Below the pieces are notes generated by a model. That model saw only the letters and a list, made by a program, of their open reading frames with translations. It did no database searches and was not told where the DNA came from. A stretch of 28,212 bases of DNA, taken from positions 1 to 28,212 of IMG/VR virus record IMGVR_UViG_3300008459_000277. The stretch is one strand, 5' to 3'. Both the position numbers and the translations under genes were made by a program. Below, piece by piece: positions 5,845-13,545 of this stretch; position 1 is the stretch's first letter, and each line of letters starts with the position of its first letter. The stretch comes from a virus.

Positions 5845-8088
5845 TTATACTATTCTTATTGCTATAAAGTTTCCGCTTCTATATAACCCTCCTAACGGTA
5901 CTCCACCTGCTGCGGCTGCAGTATCGTCTGCAAAATTCAAGCTTTGTGATACTTGTGTTAGTATTACCATGCCGTGATTGAATCTAGCAGATCCCGATAC
6001 ATCTAATGATGCGCTTGGTGATACAATATTAATACCAACTCTACCGCCTGCTGATCCTGAGGATACAGTTGAGGTATTTGAATAGGACCCAGTTGCAAAG
6101 ATCACACCTCCTATGTTGATGGAGTTTCTAGATCCGCTTGGTAGGCTGATGTGGTTTCCAATTATAATGTTATTACTTCCTACTGTACGAATGGAATCTG
6201 TTGTTGAACCTGCTTGATATCCTATTGCAATGTTATATGATGCGCTAGCTGCATAATAACCAGCAAATGTTCCTAAAAATACTGATCGAGATGCGAAGGT
6301 TGCATTGTTGCCTGCACCGTATCCGACAGCTGTTGTATTATCTGCTCCTGCAGCTTGTGTACCAGCAGAGTCCCCTACGAATGTTGAGAAGGATGCACTA
6401 AATGCTTGGAGGCCTGTATTTGTTCCTATGAAAACCGAGTTGTTTGCATTGGTTGCACCGTTTCCTGTGTTACCTCCTATAAAGCTTGAATTATACGAAT
6501 TCGCTGCATCATTCCCTGCACTACTTCCTATAAAGTTTGAATTGTATGCGTTCGTTGCTTGACCGCCTGCATTACTTCCTATGAAGTTTGAATTAGATGC
6601 GCTGTAAGCGGATATACCAGCAGCATATCCTATAAAGTTTGAGTAATACGCATTTACTGCACTCTGGCCTGTCTGACGTCCAATAAAATTTGAATGTGAT
6701 GCGTTCGTTGCACTTCTACCTACATCGCTACCTATAAAGTTGGAGTATGATGCACTTGTTGCTTGTAAGCCGGTGGAATCTCCTATAAAGTTAGAATAAA
6801 ATGCATTTGTCGATCCTGATCCAGCAGTTATTCCTATAAAATTAGAACCGCTGGCATTTGTTGCACCATACCCTGCATTAAATCCTAGGAAGTTTGATAG
6901 GATTGCACTCACTGCTTGATATCCTGCATTTGTTCCTATGAAGCTCGAGCTGGCTGCGTTTGTTGCTTGAAAGCCTGCACTATTTCCTATAAAATTCGAG
7001 TTTGAGGCGCTTACTACTGATTGTGCTGCGTTTCGTCCTAAAAATATACCGTTTTGTGTATTTTGAGTTGAGAAAGTAGTTATCGATACCGGTGCTGTTG
7101 TGTATATTGTACTACCTGTTACATTTATCGGATATGATGATGTTGTAGCAGTTGCTGTAGTTAGTGCATACGATGAGCTTACCGAATATGAACTAGTCAA
7201 AGCATATGATGAGCTTACCGAATATGAGCTAGTCAAAGCGTACGATGAGCTTACCGAATATGAACTCGTTAGAGCGTATGAACTACTTAAAGCTGGATTT
7301 GTCGATGTGAATATTGAGCCAGTTACATAGCTAGCTGTGCCAAATAAAGATCCAGTTATTCCTTGGCTTACACTCAGCGATCCTGATATTACAGCTCCGC
7401 TGCCAGATACAAGTAAACTGCCTGAAATGACTGCATCACCTGTGTAAGGAAAGGTTGGTGCTGCCACAAAAGCTGATGATGCTGTGTAGTAGACGTCTCC
7501 TGTCGTTTCGTCGTACACCAGTACATTATTAGCACCCGCGTTATCTAGATATCTAAAATTAACAGACCCGGTTACGCGTAGTGATCCGGTAAATTCATGT
7601 GTATTTGTTAGGAGGCTACCAAATCTTGATGAGCCTGTTACGTAGTCTACGCTCGATGTTACAAACTGTGTAAAGAGTGTAACTGTCGTTAGAGTACCGT
7701 TAATTAAGGCACTTGATGCTGTTATTGGTCCGTTTACATTTAGCGATCCAGTTATAGTAGCACCACTTCCTGATAGTCGTAGACTGCCTGTAATTACTGT
7801 ATCTCTTAACCTTGTTGTTCCGTCTACATTTAGTGATCCAGTTATGGTAACACCGCTTCCCGATACTAATAAACTACCTGATATTACAGCATTTCCTACG
7901 TAGGGAAAAGTAGATATTCCACTACTATTTAGAGCATAGGACGCTGTAAATGCGTAACTACTGCTCAATACAGTCATTGAGCTCGTTTGAGCACTTGATA
8001 TAAACGAGGATGATAGGTATAAAAAGTTATCATCCAGCTCCTGGTATGTGAGTGGTAATCCTTTGGTAAGTCTGAGTGTTAATGCCAT
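5845..8088 (-). CDS. Tail fibre with FIG repeats (sister of the 811-aa fibre)
   Basis: This 747-aa protein begins with 'LTKGLPLTYQELDDNFLYL', a start typical of phage fibre proteins that dock to the baseplate. Residues ~60-250 hold 'GSLLVSGSGxxITGSLNVxG' strand repeats. A Ser/Tyr-rich tandem repeat of 12 aa ('SSYALTSSYSVS') lies at ~270-307. Residues ~344-626 are about 17 units of 17 aa, 'SNFIGxxAGxxATNAxx', likely a trimeric beta-helical shaft. The end carries the shared 'LPSGSRNSINIGGVIFATGSY' region (21 residues), then 'VGINIVSPSASLDVSG' and a short tail without the C1q-like tip of its neighbour. A TATTTATA box and AGGAAG lie upstream of the start. The protein is probably a fibre shaft or a partner of the 811-aa fibre, but the division of work between them cannot be read from sequence. 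Confidence 0.8.
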   Translation of the reverse strand: MALTLRLTKGLPLTYQELDDNFLYLSSSFISSAQTSSMTVLSSSYAFTASYALNSSGISTFPYVGNAVISGSLLVSGSGVTITGSLNVDGTTRLRDTVITGSLRLSGSGATITGSLNVNGPITASSALINGTLTTVTLFTQFVTSSVDYVTGSSRFGSLLTNTHEFTGSLRVTGSVNFRYLDNAGANNVLVYDETTGDVYYTASSAFVAAPTFPYTGDAVISGSLLVSGSGAVISGSLSVSQGITGSLFGTASYVTGSIFTSTNPALSSSYALTSSYSVSSSYALTSSYSVSSSYALTSSYSVSSSYALTTATATTSSYPINVTGSTIYTTAPVSITTFSTQNTQNGIFLGRNAAQSVVSASNSNFIGNSAGFQATNAASSSFIGTNAGYQAVSAILSNFLGFNAGYGATNASGSNFIGITAGSGSTNAFYSNFIGDSTGLQATSASYSNFIGSDVGRSATNASHSNFIGRQTGQSAVNAYYSNFIGYAAGISAYSASNSNFIGSNAGGQATNAYNSNFIGSSAGNDAANSYNSSFIGGNTGNGATNANNSVFIGTNTGLQAFSASFSTFVGDSAGTQAAGADNTTAVGYGAGNNATFASRSVFLGTFAGYYAASASYNIAIGYQAGSTTDSIRTVGSNNIIIGNHISLPSGSRNSINIGGVIFATGSYSNTSTVSSGSAGGRVGINIVSPSASLDVSGSARFNHGMVILTQVSQSLNFADDTAAAAGGVPLGGLYRSGNFIAIRIV
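6089..6143. repeat. 55-nt block shared by the two fibre genes (copy 2)
   Basis: This is the partner of 4890-4944, with 54 of 55 bases identical. It lies just after the FIG-repeat region in both genes, so exchange here would swap complete fibre tips between shafts. Confidence 0.85.
6210..7055 (-). repeat. About 17 tandem 51-nt FIG repeats in the 747-aa fibre
   Basis: Consecutive 17-aa units have the consensus 'SNFIGxxAGxxATNAxx'. Units at the two ends are more degenerate, for example 'TTAVGYGAG' and 'NIAIGYQAG'. Boundaries are approximate. Confidence 0.8.
7166..7290 (-). repeat. 36-bp tandem repeat, three full copies and a partial fourth
   Basis: Copies start at 7166, 7202 and 7238, with a partial one at 7274. 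They encode 'SSYALTSSYSVS' and differ at only a few, mostly silent, positions. Such near-identity suggests recent slippage or duplication. Confidence 0.85.
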
Positions 8089-8107
8089 TTTTTGTAGTTT
8101 CTTCCTA

Positions 8108-8115
8108 TATAAATA
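8108..8115 (-). promoter_or_regulatory. Candidate late promoter (TATTTATA) for the 747-aa fibre
   Basis: The gene-sense strand reads GATATTTATATAGGAAG, 19 nt upstream of the ATG. The AGGAAG that follows is one of the few SD-like sequences in the window, though 12 nt from the start. No -35 element is visible. Confidence 0.45.
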
Positions 8116-8129
8116 TCACAACTACCTTA

Positions 8130-9959
8130 TTATAATTGTCCACCATCAATTAGATTCCAAGTAGCATCAGCTATTATGTTGTTTCTAGCTGTTGCTGCTG
8201 ATGATGGATATTGGATTGTTCCAAAGTTTACAGTCAGGTCTGGTTGTAGTTCTATTAATGACCAACTATTCAATATATCACCGTAATTAACTGCTGAGTA
8301 ATTAGCTGATGTTTTACCAGCCATGAAGTTGATAAAGTTTCTAACGTTTGTAACATTCCAATTATTGATTGGTTGGTTGAAATTAGTAGCGTTTTGGAAC
8401 ATAGACTCCATGTTTGTAACAAATGCTACTTCCCATATAGCTGTGTTAGGGGTTGTATTGATTGGTTGATTGAAGCTAGTAGCATTCTTAAACATATAGC
8501 TCATGTTAGTTACTCTCAATGTATTCCAAGTTGATATACTATAGTTGAAAGCAGTTGCGTCTTCAAACATATGCGACATGTCAGTAACCAGCTCAGTATT
8601 CCACGTTGATAACGGTCTGTTAAATACAGTTGCACCGTTAAACATGTAAGACATATCTGTTACTTTAGCTACGTTCCATGCTCCTACCGGACTATTGTAT
8701 AAAGGCGTATCTTGGAACATAGCTTTCATTGTAGTAACATTGTTAGTATACCAAGTTGCTACATCACCTAGGACAGCTCCAAAATTTGCTGCACCGCTAA
8801 ACATATAAGACATGTCTGTTACATCGGTTGTAGTCCAGCTTGTCAAATCTTGATCAAACGAAGCTGCTGCACTGAACATACCTGACATGTTTGTTACATT
8901 GCTCACATTCCAATTGCCAATGCTTTGATTAAAGAGACTAGCTCCTCTAAACATATCGCTCATATTTGTCACGTTTGCTAGCGTCGATCCAACTCTCTCC
9001 CAATTAGATAGTGCTCTGTTAAAGGAGCTAGCACCTTGGAACATCCCTGCCATGTTTTGAACATTTGTGACATTCCAGTTTGGTAGTATTGTGTTAAATG
9101 TAGTAGCGAACGCAAACATGTATGACATATCTCTAACAAGACTGGTATCCCAGCTGTTAAGGATTTGATTGAATACCATTGCGTTGTAGAACATATATGA
9201 CATGTCTTTAACCCTACTCGTATTCCAGCCACTAACATCGTCGTCAAACTGTTCACAGTTCTTGAACATACTTGCCATGTTTGTCACTCTAATTGTATTC
9301 CAACTAGTAATATTAGCAATTGTTGTGAGACTTATGCAGTCCTCAAACATTCCACTCAAGTTCGTTGTATTCCCTAAAATAAGTGTGTCCGTTACTGCTG
9401 ATAAATCTAGATTGGTACACCCTTTAAAGTAATTTCCATCATTTCCTAATCTAAGTGGTCCCCACTCTAGTATACTTGTTAATTTTCTCTCACTAACGCT
9501 TATGTTCCAGCCAATACCATTAATTACTCCGTAAATTTGAACAGTGTATGTGCCCGCTACCACGTATGTATGAAAGGCGTCCGTATCATTCCAAGTTGTC
9601 ACATTTACGACTGGGCTTCCGTCGCCCCAATCAACGTAAAAGTCATATGTACCGTTGCTTGTAAGTGGTAAGCTAATTTGTTCGTAAGGGACCGTTGTTG
9701 TCCACGTACTTCTGAAATACTGTATAGGTATTGGTATGTCTTGGTAGTTATCACATGTTGCATTTGTTGATTGAACTCTAACTGAGACAGCACTTCTTGG
9801 TACTTGTACTGTAAAACCACTACCTAAAAAACCACTTGGTGGTACACCTATTGCTAGTAGCATTAGATTTCCATTTGCATCCACGGAATATACGTCGAAC
9901 GGTCCTGTTCCAAGACCATTGGCTGTTAATTGTACTTGTACTGTATAATACTGTGCCAT
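8130..9959 (-). CDS. DUF285/BspA-like repeat surface protein, probable tail adhesin
   Basis: This 609-aa protein opens with a beta-rich N-terminal domain (1-80) and a PKD-like domain (~92-147), recognised by 'YVDWGDGSPV' and 'HTYVVAGTYTVQIYG'. From ~175 it changes to DUF285 repeats of the kind found in BspA-like leucine-rich surface proteins. A cap 'YFKGCTNLDL' is followed by about 13 units of ~25 aa with consensus 'FNxxIxxWNTxxVTDMSYMFxxAxx'. There is no signal peptide or lipobox, unlike cellular members of the family, which fits a virion protein. It lies within the fibre genes, 41 nt before the 747-aa fibre in transcription order, and probably binds host surface components. A capsid-decoration role is less likely from position. 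The family call is strong; the ligand is unknown. Confidence 0.78.
   Translation of the reverse strand: MAQYYTVQVQLTANGLGTGPFDVYSVDANGNLMLLAIGVPPSGFLGSGFTVQVPRSAVSVRVQSTNATCDNYQDIPIPIQYFRSTWTTTVPYEQISLPLTSNGTYDFYVDWGDGSPVVNVTTWNDTDAFHTYVVAGTYTVQIYGVINGIGWNISVSERKLTSILEWGPLRLGNDGNYFKGCTNLDLSAVTDTLILGNTTNLSGMFEDCISLTTIANITSWNTIRVTNMASMFKNCEQFDDDVSGWNTSRVKDMSYMFYNAMVFNQILNSWDTSLVRDMSYMFAFATTFNTILPNWNVTNVQNMAGMFQGASSFNRALSNWERVGSTLANVTNMSDMFRGASLFNQSIGNWNVSNVTNMSGMFSAAASFDQDLTSWTTTDVTDMSYMFSGAANFGAVLGDVATWYTNNVTTMKAMFQDTPLYNSPVGAWNVAKVTDMSYMFNGATVFNRPLSTWNTELVTDMSHMFEDATAFNYSISTWNTLRVTNMSYMFKNATSFNQPINTTPNTAIWEVAFVTNMESMFQNATNFNQPINNWNVTNVRNFINFMAGKTSANYSAVNYGDILNSWSLIELQPDLTVNFGTIQYPSSAATARNNIIADATWNLIDGGQL
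8330..9360 (-). repeat. DUF285 repeat array
   Basis: About 13 'MxxMF' units of roughly 25 aa run from 'LSGMFEDC' to 'MESMFQNA', followed by one degenerate unit ('RNFINFMAG'). Most units keep 'WNTxxVTxMxxMF'. Boundaries are approximate. Confidence 0.75.
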
Positions 9960-9979
9960 TTAGAGTTTAATTAGTTTTA

Positions 9980-11719
9980 TTAACAGACGATATCAACAAA
10001 GCCTTGACTTGGACATGGGTGACTACCTTGAACACCTGCTCTTTCAGCATTGTATGTTGGTCCAGTAGCTCCCCCCTCTAGTTGAGCTAATCCAAAGCTA
10101 GTACATACAAATGGCTCTGTAATAGGTGTAGTAGATCTCACTATAAACTGATCTCCATATGATTCACAGTTCTCTGAGTCGAATTGCCTTGCGTTATAAT
10201 AATAATATAGTATGCCACTAGTAGTCGTTGTAGTTGTTGTACTTGTCGTAGTTGTTGTTGTACCGGTTGGGCATGGTCCTTGTGGTGTTGCTGAACCGAA
10301 GCCACTTAATCTTACTACGGTTCCTGTTCTAGCACAAACAAATTTAGGAGATGCTGTAGAATTGACAGTTATAGGTAGTAGGTCGTTTTTATCACAATCT
10401 CTGTACTGGAAGGTTGTCTGTGCGAACGGTGATGCTAATCTATAGTAGGTACATGTCACTGCTGCAGTAGTCGTTGTAGTCGTTGTACTTGTTGTTGTTG
10501 TTGTTGTAGTTGGCGGTGCAGTAGTCGTTGTAGTTGTTGTACTTGTTGTTGTTGTCGTTGTTGTAGTTGGTACTATAACACTACCTGCTAAGAAACAATC
10601 TGCTATACAGCCTATTCCCGATAATAGACTAACGTTAAATAGTATTGGATCGTAATTTATTTCGTTGTTGCAAACGCAGACTTCTATTTGATTATCATCA
10701 TTCGTTAATTGGACCGTTTCTGTATTGCCCGTACTACACGCAGTGTATGTAAATGTTGCTGCAGTAGGTCCTAGATACTGTACGTAATATGTTCTACATA
10801 TACACGGATCAGGTGTCACTGTAATAGTTACTCTACCACGATTACTTGTTAGTAGGCAGCCCTCGTTGAAAGTACTATCTACAGTATAATCTACTGTGTA
10901 AGTTCCAATTGTTGTTGAATTGAGTGTGATAGTGCCATCTAAATTGTTCGTAAATAACGGTGCATTACTTCCATATAGTACTACTGAGGATGGTACTATT
11001 GTGCCACTCCCTGCTATATCGTTTGCTATAACGTTAATTGTTTTTGGAACAGTTGATTTTGCATATGTTCCAAAATCTGGTATTGCAGTCGGTGCTATAG
11101 GGAATACATTCTGATAATTAGGGTTTGTTATTACTGCAAATCCTTGTTTATATAAGACATTACCTACGTGCGTTACTGGACCGTATACATACCAATCTGT
11201 AAATTCAGGTACGTAGGCTTGCTGTATAACGTATGGAAGTGCTGATATATCCAACAAGTTACCGTTTCCATCGTCTACAATAACACCCAGTGATGAGCTA
11301 GCCCAGAAGCCGTATCTTGAGATTTGTTGACCGAATACGTTTCTAGGGATTGATATTGCAATAATGCTATCTCCTGATCCTGTTGGAAAATTTCTTATAT
11401 CTGCATCCTCTGTTCCGAATGCTGCTGACGATTGTAGTGAATTATCAAAGCTGGATGTGGTGGTTAGATAGGAGCCTGATAGTTGTGCGGTAGTTACTGA
11501 CCCAGTGAGGTAGTTTGAATAAAAAAGTTGCCTGATTGATCTGTAAATCAGCGTCTCTTCAGGCACTGACCCTGTTACTGTCACAGCTCCATTAACTCCT
11601 TTGTAAACCGCTATACCTACTCCAGGTGCTGTATTGCAGTCGTATGAAGAAGTATACTTTAGTTTAATTGGAGTAGTTATAACATCTGATACCCTAAGGC
11701 TATTTGACGATCTACTCAT
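9980..11719 (-). CDS. Modular virion protein: Ig-like domain plus Cys-rich domains joined by poly-Thr linkers
   Basis: This 579-aa protein has no known enzyme motif. The N-terminal ~200 residues look like a phage structural domain ('IYRSIRQLFYSNYLTGS', 'SIIAISIPRNVFGQQISRYGF'). Residues ~208-302 resemble a cadherin-like/Big_9 Ig-type domain, with 'KTINVIANDI' and 'TYTVDYTVDS'. Three related Cys-containing domains follow at 306-376, 423-483 and 504-579. Each opens with a Tyr pair ('TYYVQYL', 'TYYRLAS', 'LYYYYNA') and carries Cys residues at similar spacing. They are joined by Thr stretches at 385-418 and 487-500. The first stretch is two linkers in a row separated only by 'APP'. It is probably a tail-surface adhesin with extended O-glycosylation-prone spacers. 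It stands upstream of the DUF285 protein by 20 nt. Confidence 0.65.
   Translation of the reverse strand: MSRSSNSLRVSDVITTPIKLKYTSSYDCNTAPGVGIAVYKGVNGAVTVTGSVPEETLIYRSIRQLFYSNYLTGSVTTAQLSGSYLTTTSSFDNSLQSSAAFGTEDADIRNFPTGSGDSIIAISIPRNVFGQQISRYGFWASSSLGVIVDDGNGNLLDISALPYVIQQAYVPEFTDWYVYGPVTHVGNVLYKQGFAVITNPNYQNVFPIAPTAIPDFGTYAKSTVPKTINVIANDIAGSGTIVPSSVVLYGSNAPLFTNNLDGTITLNSTTIGTYTVDYTVDSTFNEGCLLTSNRGRVTITVTPDPCICRTYYVQYLGPTAATFTYTACSTGNTETVQLTNDDNQIEVCVCNNEINYDPILFNVSLLSGIGCIADCFLAGSVIVPTTTTTTTTSTTTTTTTAPPTTTTTTTSTTTTTTTAAVTCTYYRLASPFAQTTFQYRDCDKNDLLPITVNSTASPKFVCARTGTVVRLSGFGSATPQGPCPTGTTTTTTSTTTTTTTSGILYYYYNARQFDSENCESYGDQFIVRSTTPITEPFVCTSFGLAQLEGGATGPTYNAERAGVQGSHPCPSQGFVDIVC
10220..10261 (-). 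repeat. Poly-Thr linker coding repeat (third copy)
   Basis: This stretch encodes Thr 487-500 with one Ser (487-492 Thr, then Thr, Ser, seven Thr). At DNA level it shares the core GTAGTCGTTGTAGTTGTTGT on the plus strand with both linkers at 10466-10567. Confidence 0.8.
10466..10567 (-). repeat. Two adjacent poly-Thr linker coding repeats
   Basis: Two copies of the same linker DNA, starting near 10463 and 10518 on the plus strand and nearly identical apart from one extra triplet, stand head to tail. Only codons for Ala-Pro-Pro separate them. Elsewhere in the gene a Cys-rich domain separates linkers. Confidence 0.8.
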
Positions 11720-11731
11720 TATATTTTTTTA

Positions 11732-12817
11732 TTACCAGTCTAACTTAACTCTGATTAAAGCTTCTTTTGTGAAATCCTTAACTAAAGGTTTAGATAATTT
11801 TGCTACTGCTAGTAGCTCTGTGTTATCATTATACATACCTATAGTTGTAATATATGTCTGTGGACTGAATACCATTGTATCAAACAATACGTTACCTGAT
11901 CCTGAAGTGAAGCTTGGGTTTGATGAGTAATTATAGTCTCCGTTTGCCACTCTTACAAATACGTAATCTGATGAAATAGTTTCTTCCGAGTTCAGTTGAA
12001 AGTATCCAGCAGTATTTAACGCATTATATAGTACTGTGTTATTTGTTGAGGTATATGATGCTGATGCGTTGAACGAAACTACTCCGTAATTTCTAGTATC
12101 GTTTTGGAAGGCGATTCCTCCTGATACTGCTGATAATTTAAGAGCACCTACGTTAAGAATAATTGTACCTATGTCAGGTAAGAACAAGCCATATGATCCA
12201 GACGCTGTGTAGCCTGGAGCTATTTGATTAGCTGCGGCTGTTGCTGCAGCGTTTCCGTAGGAACCTGATACTATATTGAAAACTCTACCACAGTCTAAGT
12301 AGCTTACTACTGTTGTATCTCTACTATCATCACATAGTTGTATCTTTGTTCCGGTTGGACCTGTAAGTTGTAAGTTAAAAGTTCCTGGGAATAGGCTGCC
12401 TTTATATCTATTTCTTTCGACGTTAAGTGCATAGATCTCAGGAGCTTGTGTAGATGCACCACCAAAATTAAAGCCTTGAGAGCCTGATAACTCAGGTCCG
12501 TATATCAAGGTTTTATACTGCTTATAAGTTGATAAAGACGGTGACACTCCCGGTACTAGTTGATTATATAGGATCGATCCAGACCCGTTAATATTACCGT
12601 AAGCAATTGCGAATTGTACGGCTGATCCGTTAGTTCCTATTGGTAATTGGTATACGTTTAAGTAGAAGGCTCCGGCTGTAATGGTTGTACTTGGTAGCGG
12701 AGGTGCTACATTAAAATTACCAGGAGTTAGTACTGTAAGGTTAGTACTCCAGGCAGGAGCTGTTACAGAATCAGAGCTTATTACAAAGTCTGTTGGAGCG
12801 AATCTTGTAAATGACAT
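11732..12817 (-). CDS. Virion structural protein (361 aa)
   Basis: No enzyme motif is present. The protein is Gly/Ser/Thr-rich and beta-strand-like, as in tail and baseplate accessory proteins. A central section has 'IAYGNINGSGSILYNQLV' and 'TYKQYKTLIYG', a pattern I associate with structural proteins of T4-like phages from aquatic settings. The C-terminal ~95 residues form a domain that recurs as the 123-aa protein at 1036-1407 ('DYNYSSNPSF', 'YITTIGMYNDNTELLAVAKL'). It lies between the 218-aa protein (14-nt gap) and the poly-Thr protein (12-nt gap). This probably marks the baseplate-to-fibre transition, and the protein may serve as an attachment or collar piece for fibres. That role is inference from position. 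Confidence 0.65.
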   Translation of the reverse strand: MSFTRFAPTDFVISSDSVTAPAWSTNLTVLTPGNFNVAPPLPSTTITAGAFYLNVYQLPIGTNGSAVQFAIAYGNINGSGSILYNQLVPGVSPSLSTYKQYKTLIYGPELSGSQGFNFGGASTQAPEIYALNVERNRYKGSLFPGTFNLQLTGPTGTKIQLCDDSRDTTVVSYLDCGRVFNIVSGSYGNAAATAAANQIAPGYTASGSYGLFLPDIGTIILNVGALKLSAVSGGIAFQNDTRNYGVVSFNASASYTSTNNTVLYNALNTAGYFQLNSEETISSDYVFVRVANGDYNYSSNPSFTSGSGNVLFDTMVFSPQTYITTIGMYNDNTELLAVAKLSKPLVKDFTKEALIRVKLDW

Positions 12818-12831
12818 ATTATATTATATTA

Positions 12832-13488
12832 TTATGATCTTGTTATTTGAACTGGGATAAATAATCTTGCACCTGAATCGCGGCCGACAATTGTCAAGGT
12901 CGTGTATAAGGTTGTATTGGAGCCGAATAAAGTATTCACAGTCGTTGCTGTAATGTTAATACTTGTACCAATCACCGTCTTAGATACTTCTGTTCCAACT
13001 GTTTGAGTAGCGGCATTCAAGGTTGTTGCCTGAGCTGTGTTGATACCAACTCCGTTAAATGCTGCAGTTGTTCTCACATCTCCAATTGTTGCAACATATC
13101 CTGATTGCTCGAAGGTCGAAGTTGCACCTAGGTAATTAAGAGTTTGTGGTGTTATTGTAGTTGAGCCACCTTGTGGTAAAATGATTGACGGTCTACCTGC
13201 AGTAATTACAGGCAACTTAGCTGTTCCTCTCGGTAATGTGATTAGCTTGTACTTCATAATCTCATTTGACTGAGGGAATGCTTGTACAATTGGCATATTC
13301 TCAATAGCTTCTCCGTAGAACGCTGATCCGGATGGATGGTTTGGATTATACAAAGTGTAATCAACTTCGTCATCCGATAGTGAAAATTGTGTAATTTGAA
13401 ATGAACCGTTATTCTGTGCTAGTAGTTCTCGACCTTTGTCAGTCAATATAGCATCTACAACAACCGATGTGTTACTTAAATATCCCAT
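12832..13488 (-). CDS. Conserved phage virion protein with 'SNTSVVVDAILTDKGRELLA' start
   Basis: This 218-aa protein starts 'MGYLSNTSVVVDAILTDKGR'. I recognise this opening from structural-protein genes next to fibre modules in many uncultured tailed phages, though its function is not established. The N-terminal ~80 residues hold this domain with 'FQITQFSLSDDEVDYTLYN' and 'NPNHPSGSAFYGEAIENMPI'. The rest is Thr-rich beta sequence with no motif. It follows the giant baseplate protein in map position but precedes it on the plus strand, so its transcript begins just after the 1548-aa gene. A TATTTATA box lies 20 nt upstream of the ATG, making this the start of a likely late transcription unit for the fibre genes. 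Confidence 0.6.
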   Translation of the reverse strand: MGYLSNTSVVVDAILTDKGRELLAQNNGSFQITQFSLSDDEVDYTLYNPNHPSGSAFYGEAIENMPIVQAFPQSNEIMKYKLITLPRGTAKLPVITAGRPSIILPQGGSTTITPQTLNYLGATSTFEQSGYVATIGDVRTTAAFNGVGINTAQATTLNAATQTVGTEVSKTVIGTSINITATTVNTLFGSNTTLYTTLTIVGRDSGARLFIPVQITRS

Positions 13489-13508
13489 GTTTTAATTGTT
13501 TTTCTTCT

Positions 13509-13516
13509 TATAAATA
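13509..13516 (-). promoter_or_regulatory. Candidate late promoter (TATTTATA) for the fibre block
   Basis: The gene-sense strand reads CCATATATTTATAAGAAG, 20 nt upstream of the ATG at 13488, in a 57-nt gap behind the 1548-aa gene. No -35 element or GC-rich terminator is seen in the gap. Confidence 0.5.
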
Positions 13517-13545
13517 TATGGTTTAGTCAAAAGTTCTATTATTTA

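Noticed and set aside
7166-7290. CRISPR array
   Set aside because: The 36-bp units are directly adjacent without spacers and are in frame with the fibre protein.
8978-9256. Second minus-strand frame inside the DUF285 gene
   Set aside because: It lies in another frame of the repeat array and has no domain. The long frame explains the DNA.
10212-10445. Plus-strand frame encoding a poly-Val stretch
   Set aside because: It is the antisense reading of the poly-Thr linker codons. The minus-strand frame gives a coherent 579-aa protein.
9980-11719. Diversity-generating retroelement acting on the tail adhesin
   Set aside because: No reverse transcriptase gene or template repeat is seen in the window, and the C-terminal domains lack a recognisable variable-region pattern.
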